In this document: piece by piece, positions 24,374 to 32,410 of the stretch | How positions within the stretch are numbered: the stretch's first letter is position 1 | Layout: each line of letters begins with the position of its first letter | Source: JAJPHY01 sp040754475 | GTDB lineage: Bacteria > Actinomycetota > UBA4738 > HRBIN12 | NCBI GenBank assembly: GCA_040754475.1 | Contig: JBFMCN010000007.1 | Coordinates: forward strand, 10,425 to 74,424 | Direction: 5' to 3' | Length of the DNA stretch: 64,000 nucleotides | Notes under the pieces: generated by a model | The model's input: the letters and a program-made list of their open reading frames with translations, nothing else | Told to the model about the DNA's origin: nothing | Database searches by the model: none | Translations under genes and position numbers: made by a program

Positions 24374-26785
24374 ATGAGGCCTGAAGACTCTGAGCCGGCG
24401 CGCCCGGCCACCTGGAGCGAGCCCATCATCCACCTCGAGGAAGTCGAGGCTGAGGGGACCACGCGGTCGGGAGCGGTCCGATCCTTGTCGTCTACCGATC
24501 CGGCGGAGCGAGCGGGAGCTCTGGCCGACCTCGTCCGGTGGGGGCTCACCGCACGTGACGTCGAGGCGGTCTCAGAGCTGCTCCTCGACCCAGTCGTGAG
24601 GCTGCGGCGGCAGGCCGCCGAGGCGCTCGCTGGACGCGCCGATGACGTCGACCTGGCGAGGTTGGAGGCGGCGCTCGACGACCCGGCGGACGAGGTTAGG
24701 GCGACCGCCGTCAGTCTGGCCGCGTCTCGACGCGCGCCGGAGCTGGCGAGCCTGTTTCCGCTCGTCGCGACGCGTCGGTGGCGGCTTGCTCAGGAGCGGG
24801 TCCTGGACGTGCTTCCGGGTCTCGTGCACCGAGCAGGTCTATCGGAGGTGGAGCTCACGTCGCTGCTGCAGTCGGTCGCGAGGCTGCCCTCACCGCCGCG
24901 CGCGTCCGAGCGGGAGCGTCTGGCGGAACTGGCACGGGCGGTCGGCCGAGATCGGCTCGTGCAGGCGCTGTCCTTCTCGGACAGCCGGAGGCTCGGGGCC
25001 GTCCGGCTCCTCGCCGCGGAGGGCCGGCTGGCTTCGCTCCGCGCGATCGCCGGTCTTGGGTCGGATCCACTCGACGATGTCCGGATCGAAGCAAGCATGG
25101 CACGCGAGCGTCTGGAAGAGGCTGCTCGGCACCCGAGCGCAGGAGCAAGACCGCCGGAGAAGCTCGATCTGGTTGCGATCGAGCGCGGGACCGACTCGGA
25201 GGCGGTCGGGTTCCTGGTCGGCGCCCTGCTGGATCCGGACCGCGAGGTGCGTGATCGTGCCTGGGGCGCGCTCACCTTGGTGGACTGGGACGCCGTCTTG
25301 GGCTGGGTCCGGGAGGCGCTACGGATCGGCTCGGACGAAGATGCCGCGCTGGCCGCCCACGTGGCCGAACGGCTGATGCTGTCGCAGGTCGCCGTCGCGA
25401 TCATGGAGCGTGGAGCGCGGGTCCCTCAGGAGGGGCGGGGGCCATTCGAGAGCGCGCTGACGTCGTTCGGCCTTGAGCCGCCGGCGCTGGCGGCGGCCGT
25501 GCTGGAGACGGACGAACGCTGGCGCGCCGCAGCCGTGAGGATCGCCTGGATGGCGGGAGGTCGTGCCGTCGTGCCCCACCTGGCCCGGTTCCTCGAGGAT
25601 CCCGCCGGGCCCGTCCGGAGGGCGACGCTCGAAGTGATGGACGACGCGGGAGATCCGGCCGCGCGGCGGATCGCGCTCGAGTCCCTCGTGACGGACCCAT
25701 CCTCCGCCGTGAGGCTGGCCGCCGTGAAGGTCCTCGCAACGGCGCCGTGGGACTTCCGTGCGACGGCGCTTGAACGAGCGGTGCGCGACCCCGACCCCGA
25801 CGTGCGCGTTTCGGCGGCACGGATTCTCCCTCACGAGTTGCCGGACGAGGGGTTCCTTCGCCTGCTTCCGGCCCTGGAGGACGGGGACGAGCGTGTCTGG
25901 CGAGAGGCCGTCCGGCACCTGGCGGCGCTCGACAGGGACCCGAGCGCCGTCTGGCAGGGTCTGGCGCTCTCTCCGGAGAGCAGGCGCGGTCCGATGATCG
26001 AAGCTCTCGCCGAGACGGGAGCGGAGCGCCTGGAGCAACTGGCGCTCCTTGGCCTTCGGTCGCCCAGCGCGAAGACCCGTGCCCTGGCCGTCGAGCTCGC
26101 TGCCATAGGCGCAACGCCGGCGTGCCTCCAGGGCACGATCGACGCTCTGGACGATCCCGATGCGTCGGTTCGCCGAGCTGCCGCTCGCGGACTCGCCGAG
26201 CTCGGCCACGCAGCCTCTGTGCCGGCGCTCTCGGAAGTGCTGTCCGATCCGGACCGCAGCGTTCGGCTGGAGGCCGTTCGCGCGCTGGCGGGGATCGACG
26301 ACCACACGGCGATACCGTCTCTCGCCACGGCTGCCCTCGATCCCGAGCCGGATGTCCGGGAGGCCGCCGTGCGGGCCCTCGGCTCGATGCGGATGGGAGG
26401 GGCCAGCGCCGATCTCGTCATCGATCGCGTGCTCGAGCTCGGCTCGGAGGCGGCACCGCGGGGAGGATGGCTGCTGCAGCGGATCGTTGGGTTCGAGTCG
26501 TTCCTGGAGCGGTTGGGCTCGCTCGAACCGGCGGAGCGACTTCGAGCGGTGGTCTCCCTGGCGACGATCGGCGGTCCGCGCGCCGTGGATGCGCTGATCG
26601 GGTCCCTGGGTGACCCCGACCGGAGCGTGCGCCTAGGCGTCCTTCGCGCCCTTGGAGAACTGGGCGACCGGCGCGCACGCGACGCGGTCGAACGAACCGC
26701 GCACTCCGATCCGGTCCCGGAGGTGGCGGCCGCCGCCAGGGAGATACTGCGTGAACTGCCTGAACCTGGAGACATGCCCGAGTAG
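24374..26785 (+). CDS. Large HEAT-repeat protein
   Basis: An 803-residue protein made almost wholly of short helical repeats of about 31 residues, each with a D-x-x-x-x-V-R-x-x-A-x-x-A-L pattern (for example DPDRSVRLEAVRALAGI and DPDPDVRVSAARIL). These are HEAT/PBS-lyase-type repeats that form a curved solenoid for binding proteins. No signal peptide, membrane segment or catalytic motif is seen; the first 35 residues are acidic and unstructured. It is probably cytoplasmic, and the next gene encodes a membrane-anchored HEAT protein, so the two may form a scaffold. ATG 24374 is preceded by GGAGAAGG but with a long spacing of about 13 bases. Confidence 0.85.
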   Translation: MRPEDSEPARPATWSEPIIHLEEVEAEGTTRSGAVRSLSSTDPAERAGALADLVRWGLTARDVEAVSELLLDPVVRLRRQAAEALAGRADDVDLARLEAALDDPADEVRATAVSLAASRRAPELASLFPLVATRRWRLAQERVLDVLPGLVHRAGLSEVELTSLLQSVARLPSPPRASERERLAELARAVGRDRLVQALSFSDSRRLGAVRLLAAEGRLASLRAIAGLGSDPLDDVRIEASMARERLEEAARHPSAGARPPEKLDLVAIERGTDSEAVGFLVGALLDPDREVRDRAWGALTLVDWDAVLGWVREALRIGSDEDAALAAHVAERLMLSQVAVAIMERGARVPQEGRGPFESALTSFGLEPPALAAAVLETDERWRAAAVRIAWMAGGRAVVPHLARFLEDPAGPVRRATLEVMDDAGDPAARRIALESLVTDPSSAVRLAAVKVLATAPWDFRATALERAVRDPDPDVRVSAARILPHELPDEGFLRLLPALEDGDERVWREAVRHLAALDRDPSAVWQGLALSPESRRGPMIEALAETGAERLEQLALLGLRSPSAKTRALAVELAAIGATPACLQGTIDALDDPDASVRRAAARGLAELGHAASVPALSEVLSDPDRSVRLEAVRALAGIDDHTAIPSLATAALDPEPDVREAAVRALGSMRMGGASADLVIDRVLELGSEAAPRGGWLLQRIVGFESFLERLGSLEPAERLRAVVSLATIGGPRAVDALIGSLGDPDRSVRLGVLRALGELGDRRARDAVERTAHSDPVPEVAAAAREILRELPEPGDMPE

Positions 26786-27466
26786 GTGGCGGCGATTCGC
26801 CGCGGCTCCTATGCTCCATGTCGTCTTCTGGTCATGCCCGAGCCGGAGGCCCGGCCTGGGCGCGTTCCCAAGGGGGGGAGGCCGGCGTCCGTCGAGATCA
26901 TCGTCGGAGGGGCCGCAGTAGCCCTTGTAGCCGCGGTTGCGGTGCTGCTCTGGCGTCGCGAGCTGCGAAGGGCGCGAGTGATCCCCATGTCCGCGCCTGA
27001 TGCCGAGGACCAGGGGTGGTCGTTCGGTCCGCGCGGTGGTGACAGATCCGCGATCGAAGAAGTGCCGCATGAAGCCGACGCGGCAGGCTTGCCCCCTGAC
27101 TCGTCGGACGCTCCGCCGCCGGGGCCGGAGGCGGAAGCGACGCACGCAGAAGGGGTGTCCGACGCCGGCACGGAAGGGTCCCGGCCGGGGGGAGGGCCCG
27201 CGTTTCCGGCCGACTCGGCCTCTGACATGGTCCTGCTGGAGCTGCTCGACGACGAGCGGCCCTCGGTGCGACGTAACGCCGTTATCGCGCTCGCGGTAGG
27301 GCGTGGGGCACACGCGCTCCGGGGGCTTTCCTACGCCGCTTCGCAAGATCCCTCGGTAGAGGTGCGCCGGGAGGCCATCCTCGGCCTCGGCTCGCTCATG
27401 GGGAAGCGGTCCGAGTCTGTGGAGAGCCCTCAGACGCAGGGAGTTGGGCCCACCGACGACGCATGA
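26786..27466 (+). CDS. Membrane-anchored protein with C-terminal HEAT repeats
   Basis: Up to 226 residues: one hydrophobic segment (VEIIVGGAAVALVAAVAVLLW, about residues 36-56), a long Pro/Glu/Ala-rich linker, and two HEAT-type repeats at the C-terminus (DDERPSVRRNAVIALAVG and DPSVEVRREAILGLGSL). The start is uncertain: GTG 26786 directly abuts the stop of the large HEAT gene, and ATG 26834 is a shorter option. Sharing the repeat type and transcription unit with its neighbour suggests a common complex at the membrane. I recognise no specific family. Confidence 0.7.
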   Translation: MAAIRRGSYAPCRLLVMPEPEARPGRVPKGGRPASVEIIVGGAAVALVAAVAVLLWRRELRRARVIPMSAPDAEDQGWSFGPRGGDRSAIEEVPHEADAAGLPPDSSDAPPPGPEAEATHAEGVSDAGTEGSRPGGGPAFPADSASDMVLLELLDDERPSVRRNAVIALAVGRGAHALRGLSYAASQDPSVEVRREAILGLGSLMGKRSESVESPQTQGVGPTDDA

Positions 27467-27520
27467 GCCCGGCCCTTCGCGCGGTCCGAGACGACCGGGA
27501 GCCGCCTGGGTATCTAAGGC

Positions 27521-27673
27521 CTAGGAAGCCTTCCCCAGGATCCGTGTGATCTTGGTCTTGCAGACCGGGCATTCGCCCTGAGCGGCCCGGCGGCCGTTCT
27601 TGAAGGTCACTTCCGCGCCCTCGAACTCGCGCTTTGCCCGGCACTTGACGCAGTACCCCTCGTACTTGGCCAT
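27521..27673 (-). CDS. Tiny zinc-ribbon protein (DUF5679-like)
   Basis: A 50-residue protein too short for many gene finders: MAKYEGYCVKCRAK, then FKNGRRAAQGECPVCKTKITRIL. Two Cys-x-x-Cys pairs (YCVKC and CPVC) spaced by about 25 residues form a likely zinc ribbon. The pattern matches the small DUF5679 family found in actinobacteria and Chloroflexi; its role is unknown, though nucleic-acid or ribosome association is plausible for such a basic ribbon. AAGGAGG six bases before ATG 27673 is a near-perfect ribosome site. It converges on the HEAT genes and diverges from groEL. Confidence 0.85.
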   Translation of the reverse strand: MAKYEGYCVKCRAKREFEGAEVTFKNGRRAAQGECPVCKTKITRILGKAS

Positions 27674-27789
27674 GCTGGCCTCCTTGACCCCATAGCCTTC
27701 GAGGCCGCCTCACTGGCGGCCTCCTGAGCACGATGCTCCCCCCTGCCAGGCACGGATGCAAGCACCTGTCGTCGCTCCCTCCCCGTCCC

Positions 27790-27820
27790 TTGCCAGAACC
27801 CCCCGCCGTGTGGCTACAAT
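27790..27820 (+). promoter_or_regulatory. Candidate groEL promoter
   Basis: TTGCCA (27790-27795) and TACAAT (27815-27820) are spaced by 19 bases, somewhat long. Transcription would start near 27827, inside the CIRCE element, which is the classical position for HrcA repression. Confidence 0.55.
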
Positions 27821-27823
27821 GCG

Positions 27824-27850
27824 TTAGCACTCCGAGCTTGTGAGTGCTAG
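27824..27850. promoter_or_regulatory. CIRCE operator (HrcA site)
   Basis: TTAGCACTC (27824-27832), nine spacer bases, then GAGTGCTAG (27842-27850) match the CIRCE consensus TTAGCACTC-N9-GAGTGCTAA in 17 of 18 arm positions. HrcA binds this inverted repeat and represses chaperonin genes until heat shock. The element overlaps the predicted groEL transcription start. No hrcA gene is in the window. Confidence 0.95.
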
Positions 27851-27909
27851 CAATCACCGGGCATTGGTGAGAGGCCGGCAGGCCGACATCGGCAAAGGAG
27901 GAGGAAGGG

Positions 27910-29529
27910 ATGGCACCGAAGCTCATCACCTTCGACGAGAACGCGCGGCGATCCTTGGAGCGGGGCATGGATCAGCTCGCGAACGCCGTACGGATCACGC
28001 TGGGGCCTAAGGGGCGCAACGTGGTCCTCGAGAAGAAGTGGGGCGCCCCGACAATCACGAACGACGGCGTCTCGATCGCGAAGGAGATCGAGCTCGAGGA
28101 CCCGATCGAGAAGGTGGGGGCCGAGCTCGTCAAGGAGGTAGCCAAGAAGACGGACGACGTCGCAGGCGATGGCACAACCACCGCGACCGTCCTCGCTCAG
28201 GCCATGGTGAAGGAGGGGCTGCGCAACGTCGCCGCCGGTGCGAACCCAATGGGCCTCAAGCGAGGCATGGAACGAGCGGTCGAGCTGGTTGTCGAGGCCA
28301 TCAAGGACCAGTCCAAGGAGGTGGAGACCAAGGAGGACGTCGCCCACGTAGGCGCCATCTCCGCTGCGGACCCCGAGATCGGTGAGCAGATCGCCGAGGC
28401 CGTCGACAAGGTCGGCAAGGACGGTGTCATCACCGTTGAGGAATCGAACACGTTCGGCATGGAGCTGGAGCTCGTCGAGGGCATGCGGTTCGACAAGGGC
28501 TACATCTCGCCCTACTTCATCACTGATCCGGAGCGGATGGAGGCCGTCGTCGAGGAGCCTTACATGCTCATCGTCAACTCCAAGATCTCGGCGGTGAAGG
28601 ATCTTCTCCCTGTCCTCGAGAAGGTCATGCAGACTGGCAAGCCGCTCCTAGTGATCGCGGAGGACGTCGAGGGCGAGGCCCTGGCCACGCTCGTCGTCAA
28701 CAAGATCCGCGGCACGTTCCGCTCGGTTGCGGTGAAGGCGCCGGGGTTCGGGGACCGGCGGAAAGCCATGCTGCAGGACATCGCGATCCTCACCGGGGGC
28801 CAGGTCATCTCCGAGGAGGTCGGCCTGAAGCTCGAGAACGCGACCCTCGACCTCCTTGGCCAGGCTCGCAAGGTCGTCGTGACGAAGGACGACACGACCG
28901 TCGTGGAGGGAGCCGGCAAGGAGGACGACATCAAGGGCCGGGTCAACCAGATCAAGTCGGAGATCGAGAAGACGGATTCGGACTACGACCGCGAGAAGCT
29001 TCAGGAGCGCCTCGCGCGGCTGGCTGGTGGCGTCGCCGTGATCAAGGTGGGCGCGGCCACCGAGGTCGAGTTGAAGGAGAAGAAGCACCGCATCGAGGAC
29101 GCCGTCCAGTCGACGAAGGCGGCGGTCGAGGAAGGTGTGGTGCCGGGCGGGGGCGTAGCGTTGCTGAGCGCGCAGTCCGCCCTTGACAAGGTGGATCTGG
29201 AGGGCGACGAGCTCACCGGCGCCATGATCGTCCGGCGTGCCCTCGAGGAGCCTCTGAAGCAGATCGCGACGAACGCCGGCCTCGAGGGCGGCGTGGTTGT
29301 GGAGAAGGTCCGCAGCCTCGACCGGGGGTTCGGGCTCGATGCGGCCAAGGACGAGTACTCGGACATGTTCAAGGCGGGCATCATCGACCCCACCAAGGTC
29401 ACGCGGTCGGCTCTGCAGAACGCGGCCTCGATCGCGGCGCTGTTCCTCACCACCGAAGCGGTCGTGGCCGAGAAGCCCGAGAAGGAGAAGGCGCCGCCCA
29501 TGCCGGGCGGAGGCGACATGGAGTTCTAG
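27910..29529 (+). CDS. groL: Chaperonin GroEL (Hsp60)
   Basis: GroEL forms the tetradecameric ATP-driven folding chamber. The 539-residue protein shows the nucleotide-binding VAGDGTTTATVLAQ and GPKGRNV blocks, the apical-domain VEGMRFDKGYISPYF segment, the equatorial GGGVALL and GLDAAKDEY blocks, and the flexible end MPGGGDMEF. GGAGGAAGG precedes ATG 27910. groES is not next to it; a GroES-like gene lies at 35027-35386. Its CIRCE site points to HrcA control. The C-terminal GGM-like tail indicates a folding-type rather than His-rich specialised GroEL. Confidence 0.98.
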   Translation: MAPKLITFDENARRSLERGMDQLANAVRITLGPKGRNVVLEKKWGAPTITNDGVSIAKEIELEDPIEKVGAELVKEVAKKTDDVAGDGTTTATVLAQAMVKEGLRNVAAGANPMGLKRGMERAVELVVEAIKDQSKEVETKEDVAHVGAISAADPEIGEQIAEAVDKVGKDGVITVEESNTFGMELELVEGMRFDKGYISPYFITDPERMEAVVEEPYMLIVNSKISAVKDLLPVLEKVMQTGKPLLVIAEDVEGEALATLVVNKIRGTFRSVAVKAPGFGDRRKAMLQDIAILTGGQVISEEVGLKLENATLDLLGQARKVVVTKDDTTVVEGAGKEDDIKGRVNQIKSEIEKTDSDYDREKLQERLARLAGGVAVIKVGAATEVELKEKKHRIEDAVQSTKAAVEEGVVPGGGVALLSAQSALDKVDLEGDELTGAMIVRRALEEPLKQIATNAGLEGGVVVEKVRSLDRGFGLDAAKDEYSDMFKAGIIDPTKVTRSALQNAASIAALFLTTEAVVAEKPEKEKAPPMPGGGDMEF

Positions 29530-29563
29530 GCTCACTGCGGGACCGCCCGCGGCAACGGTGATC

Positions 29564-29607
29564 GGAACCCCGAATGAGGCTCCGAGGGGCGCCTCATTCG
29601 GGGTTCC
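29564..29607. terminator. 17-bp perfect hairpin after groEL
   Basis: The arms 29564-29580 and 29591-29607 are perfectly complementary over 17 bases around a 10-base loop (left arm begins GGAACCCCGAATGAGG). It starts 34 bases after the groEL stop and ends 9 bases before the larE start. It probably ends groEL transcription, although it lacks a T-run and could equally act as a processing or leader element for larE. Confidence 0.65.
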
Positions 29608-29616
29608 GGCGTTCGC

Positions 29617-30453
29617 GTGACACAATCCGATGGTGTGGGGGTCACCGAGGTCGGGTCGAAGCTCGAGGACCTGCGTGCCTGGTTCGCGCCCCTCTCGCGC
29701 GTGGTGGTGGCGTACTCCGGGGGGGCCGACTCCACCCTGGTGGCGGCCGTCGCGGCGGCGGCCATCGGGGAACGCGCTCTGGCCGTCACGGCCATCTCGC
29801 CCTCCCTCCCGCCGGGAGAGCTGTCCGAGGCGAGGCAAGTGGCCCATCTCATCGGCGTCCGGCACAGGCTCGTCCGCACGCGCGAGACCGGAAGGGCCGA
29901 GTACCTGGCCAACGGCCCCGATCGTTGCTACCACTGCAGGATCGATGTGTACGGCGTGCTGGCCGGAATCGCCGAGGAGGCAGGAGGCGCCGTTGTCGTC
30001 TCGGGGACCAACGTCGACGACCTCCGTGACCACCGGCCTGGGCTCCTGGCTGCGGAGGAGCGCGGGGTGCGCCACCCGTTGGCGGAGACTGGGTTCTCGA
30101 AGGCCGACGTACGGGAGGCCGGGTGCATGCTCGGTCTGCCAACCTGGAACAAGCCGTCGTCGGCATGCCTGTCGTCCAGGATCCCGTACGGGGTGAGGAT
30201 CACCGTGGACGACCTCAGGAGGATCGGACGGGCCGAGCGGTTGCTGAAGGAGCTCGGCTTCCTCCAGTGCCGGGTCAGAGTCCACAATGAGATCGCTCGT
30301 ATCGAGGTGGAGCTCGAAGACATACCGCGCCTTGCCGAGGGGCCGATCCGAGATCAGATCCTCGAAGGCCTGCGAGGTCTCGGCTTCAGGTACGTCGCGC
30401 TCGACCTCGAGGGGTACCGTTCCGGAAGCATGAACCCCGAGGGCGCGCCATGA
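29617..30453 (+). CDS. larE: LarE-type PP-loop sulfur transferase
   Basis: LarE-type enzymes adenylylate a pyridinium carboxylate and transfer sulfur to it, best known for the nickel-pincer cofactor of lactate racemase. The 278-residue protein has the PP-loop AYSGGADSTL (SGGADS at 34-39), the block RCYHCRIDVYG with Cys104 and Cys107, and PSSACLSSRIPYG with Cys184, which corresponds to the sulfur-donating cysteine of the Lactobacillus enzyme. The three cysteines would also fit homologues that hold an Fe-S cluster. No larA, larB or larC is in the window. It overlaps the NIL gene by ATGA. GTG 29617 follows a strong hairpin. Confidence 0.85.
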   Translation: MTQSDGVGVTEVGSKLEDLRAWFAPLSRVVVAYSGGADSTLVAAVAAAAIGERALAVTAISPSLPPGELSEARQVAHLIGVRHRLVRTRETGRAEYLANGPDRCYHCRIDVYGVLAGIAEEAGGAVVVSGTNVDDLRDHRPGLLAAEERGVRHPLAETGFSKADVREAGCMLGLPTWNKPSSACLSSRIPYGVRITVDDLRRIGRAERLLKELGFLQCRVRVHNEIARIEVELEDIPRLAEGPIRDQILEGLRGLGFRYVALDLEGYRSGSMNPEGAP

Positions 30454-30683
30454 CGAAGGCTCGGTTTCACCTGACGCTCCCCGGACACCTGGCCGATGAG
30501 CCGGTGATCCACCGTGTGGGACTGAACTTCGGTCTTTCCACGAACATCCGGCGTGCCAACATCGAGGAGAGGCACGGCTGGGTGATCCTCGAGATGGATG
30601 GAACGGACGACGCGATTGCACAGGCCGTGGCCTGGCTGCTTGAGCAGGGGGTGCAGGTGAGCCGCCTCCAGGTCACCGCATAG
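30450..30683 (+). CDS. Stand-alone NIL-domain protein
   Basis: A 77-residue protein consisting of one NIL domain, an ACT-like ferredoxin fold found at the C-terminus of the methionine importer ATPase MetN and with some ferredoxins. The pattern is FHLTLPGHLADEPVIHRVG, NIRRANIEERHGWVILEMDG and a terminal QGVQVSRLQV strand. It has no cysteines, so it holds no cluster itself. Translational coupling to the LarE-like gene (ATGA) suggests a joint role in sulfur handling; NIL proteins have been tied to sulfide incorporation into homocysteine in anaerobes, but that is family knowledge, not shown here. Confidence 0.85.
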   Translation: MTKARFHLTLPGHLADEPVIHRVGLNFGLSTNIRRANIEERHGWVILEMDGTDDAIAQAVAWLLEQGVQVSRLQVTA

Positions 30684-30718
30684 GCGGGCGTCGGGCGAGT
30701 ACGCGCGGCGGTGACGGA

Positions 30719-32020
30719 TTACCGGCCCGGCGCGACGCCGACGATCCGTCGCGCGTATGCGAAGTGGTCGCGATACCAGCCGTCGGCCACGTTCAGGATC
30801 GTGACGCCGCCGAGGCTGCTCGAGGAATCGATCGCCCAACCGCCCCCGATGTAGACGTCGACGTGGTCGACGGTCCCGTCGCTGTTGCCGTCGTAGAACA
30901 TCAGGTCGCCCGCTCGGAGGTTCTTGAAGCTCACCTTGCGCCCGGTGGAGGCCATGTCGGACGATGATCGCTGCGGAAGCGACCATCCCGTGTACTCGCG
31001 CGGCGGGACGTTGTCCCACCCACTCTCAGCTGCCTTCATCACCCACCAGGTGGCGCCAGAGCAGTCGAAACCGCCGACGGGCTGGTCGCCGCAGCAGTAG
31101 CCGTCTGGAGAAGCCTCGTACCACTCACCGCCGTACACGTACGGATAGCCGACGTAGTCGATCGCGAACTGAACGATCTGCTGCTTCTGCGGCCCGAGAT
31201 TGGGGAGTGTGATGGTGGCGTACCCGACGAGCTCGTCGAGCATCCATGAGGGCATCGTTGCGGCTCGGTACAGAGACCACGCGACCTCTGCGCGTGGCAG
31301 GGACGAGTCGGGTCCTACGTCCAGCGACTCGTCCGAATGGTTGTAGCGGAGACCGATCCGCATACCGATCAGGAGCGTGCCGAAGTCCTGAGGCACCGAG
31401 AACGTGGTCCCGTTCCGCGTGTGGACGGCATCGAGGCCGCTCGCCGGGTCGCCGAGACCTACGGCCAGCACAAGGGCCCTGTGAGCGGACCTGGTCGTCA
31501 CGGTCTCGTTGGGTTGGAAGCTGCCGTCGGAACCCGTCGTCATCCATCCCAGCTTCACGGCGATGTTCGCGTATTCGTAGGAGGGGTCAGTCGGGGGCAG
31601 GTCGGGAAACGCGATGGCTGGATCGGTTGGCTCATCGGAAGCGAAGGCGCGAACCACCGAGCGGGCAAACAGGGCGCGAGTCTCGAGATCGTCGGGTCGG
31701 AACGGGTACTTGCCGTCCTCGTTCGGAGGATCGTCGCGCATCCAGTCGTTGGTTGCCCCCACGTAGTCGATCGCGGCGCGGGCCCAGTGTCGCTTCGGCA
31801 CGTCTGACCACTTGATTCCGTTGGCTCCCTTCCGCGGGGCACGGACAGCCAGCGCCGGCATCCCGGCGTCCCGATCCCCCGTACGTAGCCACGTCGCGTC
31901 GGGGGCCGCGTGCGCTCCTGCCGGTACGGGCTGGATGAGCGTCGTGCACGAGAGGGCAGCGAGCACGGCGAACAGACGCCGCTGGGGCCACGACGATGTC
32001 ATACAGGCGTCCTCGGTCAT
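30719..32020 (-). CDS. Exported NlpC/P60 cell-wall peptidase
   Basis: A 433-residue exported protein. After a signal peptide (about residues 14-36, ending VPAGAHA) comes a region with S-layer-homology-like segments (residues 70-200, RALFARSVVRAFA, WMTTGSDGSFQPNETVTTR), then a C-terminal NlpC/P60 domain with the catalytic Cys in GGFDCSGATWW and His in DHVDVYIG. Such enzymes cut gamma-D-glutamyl-diamino acid or related peptide bonds in peptidoglycan. Starts ATG 32020 or ATG 32002 are both possible. It converges on the NIL gene and is divergent from a small gene at 32192. Confidence 0.88.
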   Translation of the reverse strand: MTEDACMTSSWPQRRLFAVLAALSCTTLIQPVPAGAHAAPDATWLRTGDRDAGMPALAVRAPRKGANGIKWSDVPKRHWARAAIDYVGATNDWMRDDPPNEDGKYPFRPDDLETRALFARSVVRAFASDEPTDPAIAFPDLPPTDPSYEYANIAVKLGWMTTGSDGSFQPNETVTTRSAHRALVLAVGLGDPASGLDAVHTRNGTTFSVPQDFGTLLIGMRIGLRYNHSDESLDVGPDSSLPRAEVAWSLYRAATMPSWMLDELVGYATITLPNLGPQKQQIVQFAIDYVGYPYVYGGEWYEASPDGYCCGDQPVGGFDCSGATWWVMKAAESGWDNVPPREYTGWSLPQRSSSDMASTGRKVSFKNLRAGDLMFYDGNSDGTVDHVDVYIGGGWAIDSSSSLGGVTILNVADGWYRDHFAYARRIVGVAPGR

Positions 32021-32191
32021 GGCGCGCCAAGACTTGAGTCGGCCTTCTGGGGTTCAGATGAGACCCCTTTCGTCCGATGGAAACGTAGGGAATCTGGCCG
32101 ACAGGTCTCGCCGACCCGATACGATCGGCGGCGTGACGGCCAAGCAGGCTTCGAGAGTCCTCGAAGTGGATCGGGGGATCCGGAGGCGTTG

Positions 32192-32386
32192 ATGTTTGCC
32201 TGGGCGTACTTGGACGGCACCGGGGAAGAGGTCGGCCGCTCGCAGCGGTTCGCCGACACCGAGGCGGCGGAGGAATGGATGGGAGCCTGCTGGCGGGACC
32301 TCTACGAAAACGGCGTCGAGGAGGTCGCGCTCCACGACCACATGCGCAACCGCCGCCTGTACAGGATGGGCCTCGGGGCCGAGTGA
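32192..32386 (+). CDS. Small conserved hypothetical protein
   Basis: A 64-residue acidic protein: MFAWAYLDGTGEEVGRS, FADTEAAEEWMGACW and a C-terminal VALHDHMRNRRLYRMGL. It is rich in aromatic residues and looks like a compact alpha/beta fold, with no membrane segment. I have a loose memory of similar short proteins in actinobacteria but know no function. ATG 32192 is preceded by GGAGG at 32182-32186, an ideal spacing, while the open upstream frame is not credible. It lies 24 bases from the end of the convergent FBPase gene. Confidence 0.75.
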   Translation: MFAWAYLDGTGEEVGRSQRFADTEAAEEWMGACWRDLYENGVEEVALHDHMRNRRLYRMGLGAE

Positions 32387-32410
32387 GGATCGGCCGGGCC
32401 TGCGGGATCG

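Noticed and set aside
28648..30621. 657-codon open frame antisense to groEL and larE
   Set aside because: Shadow of well-supported genes on the plus strand; no domain or ribosome site.
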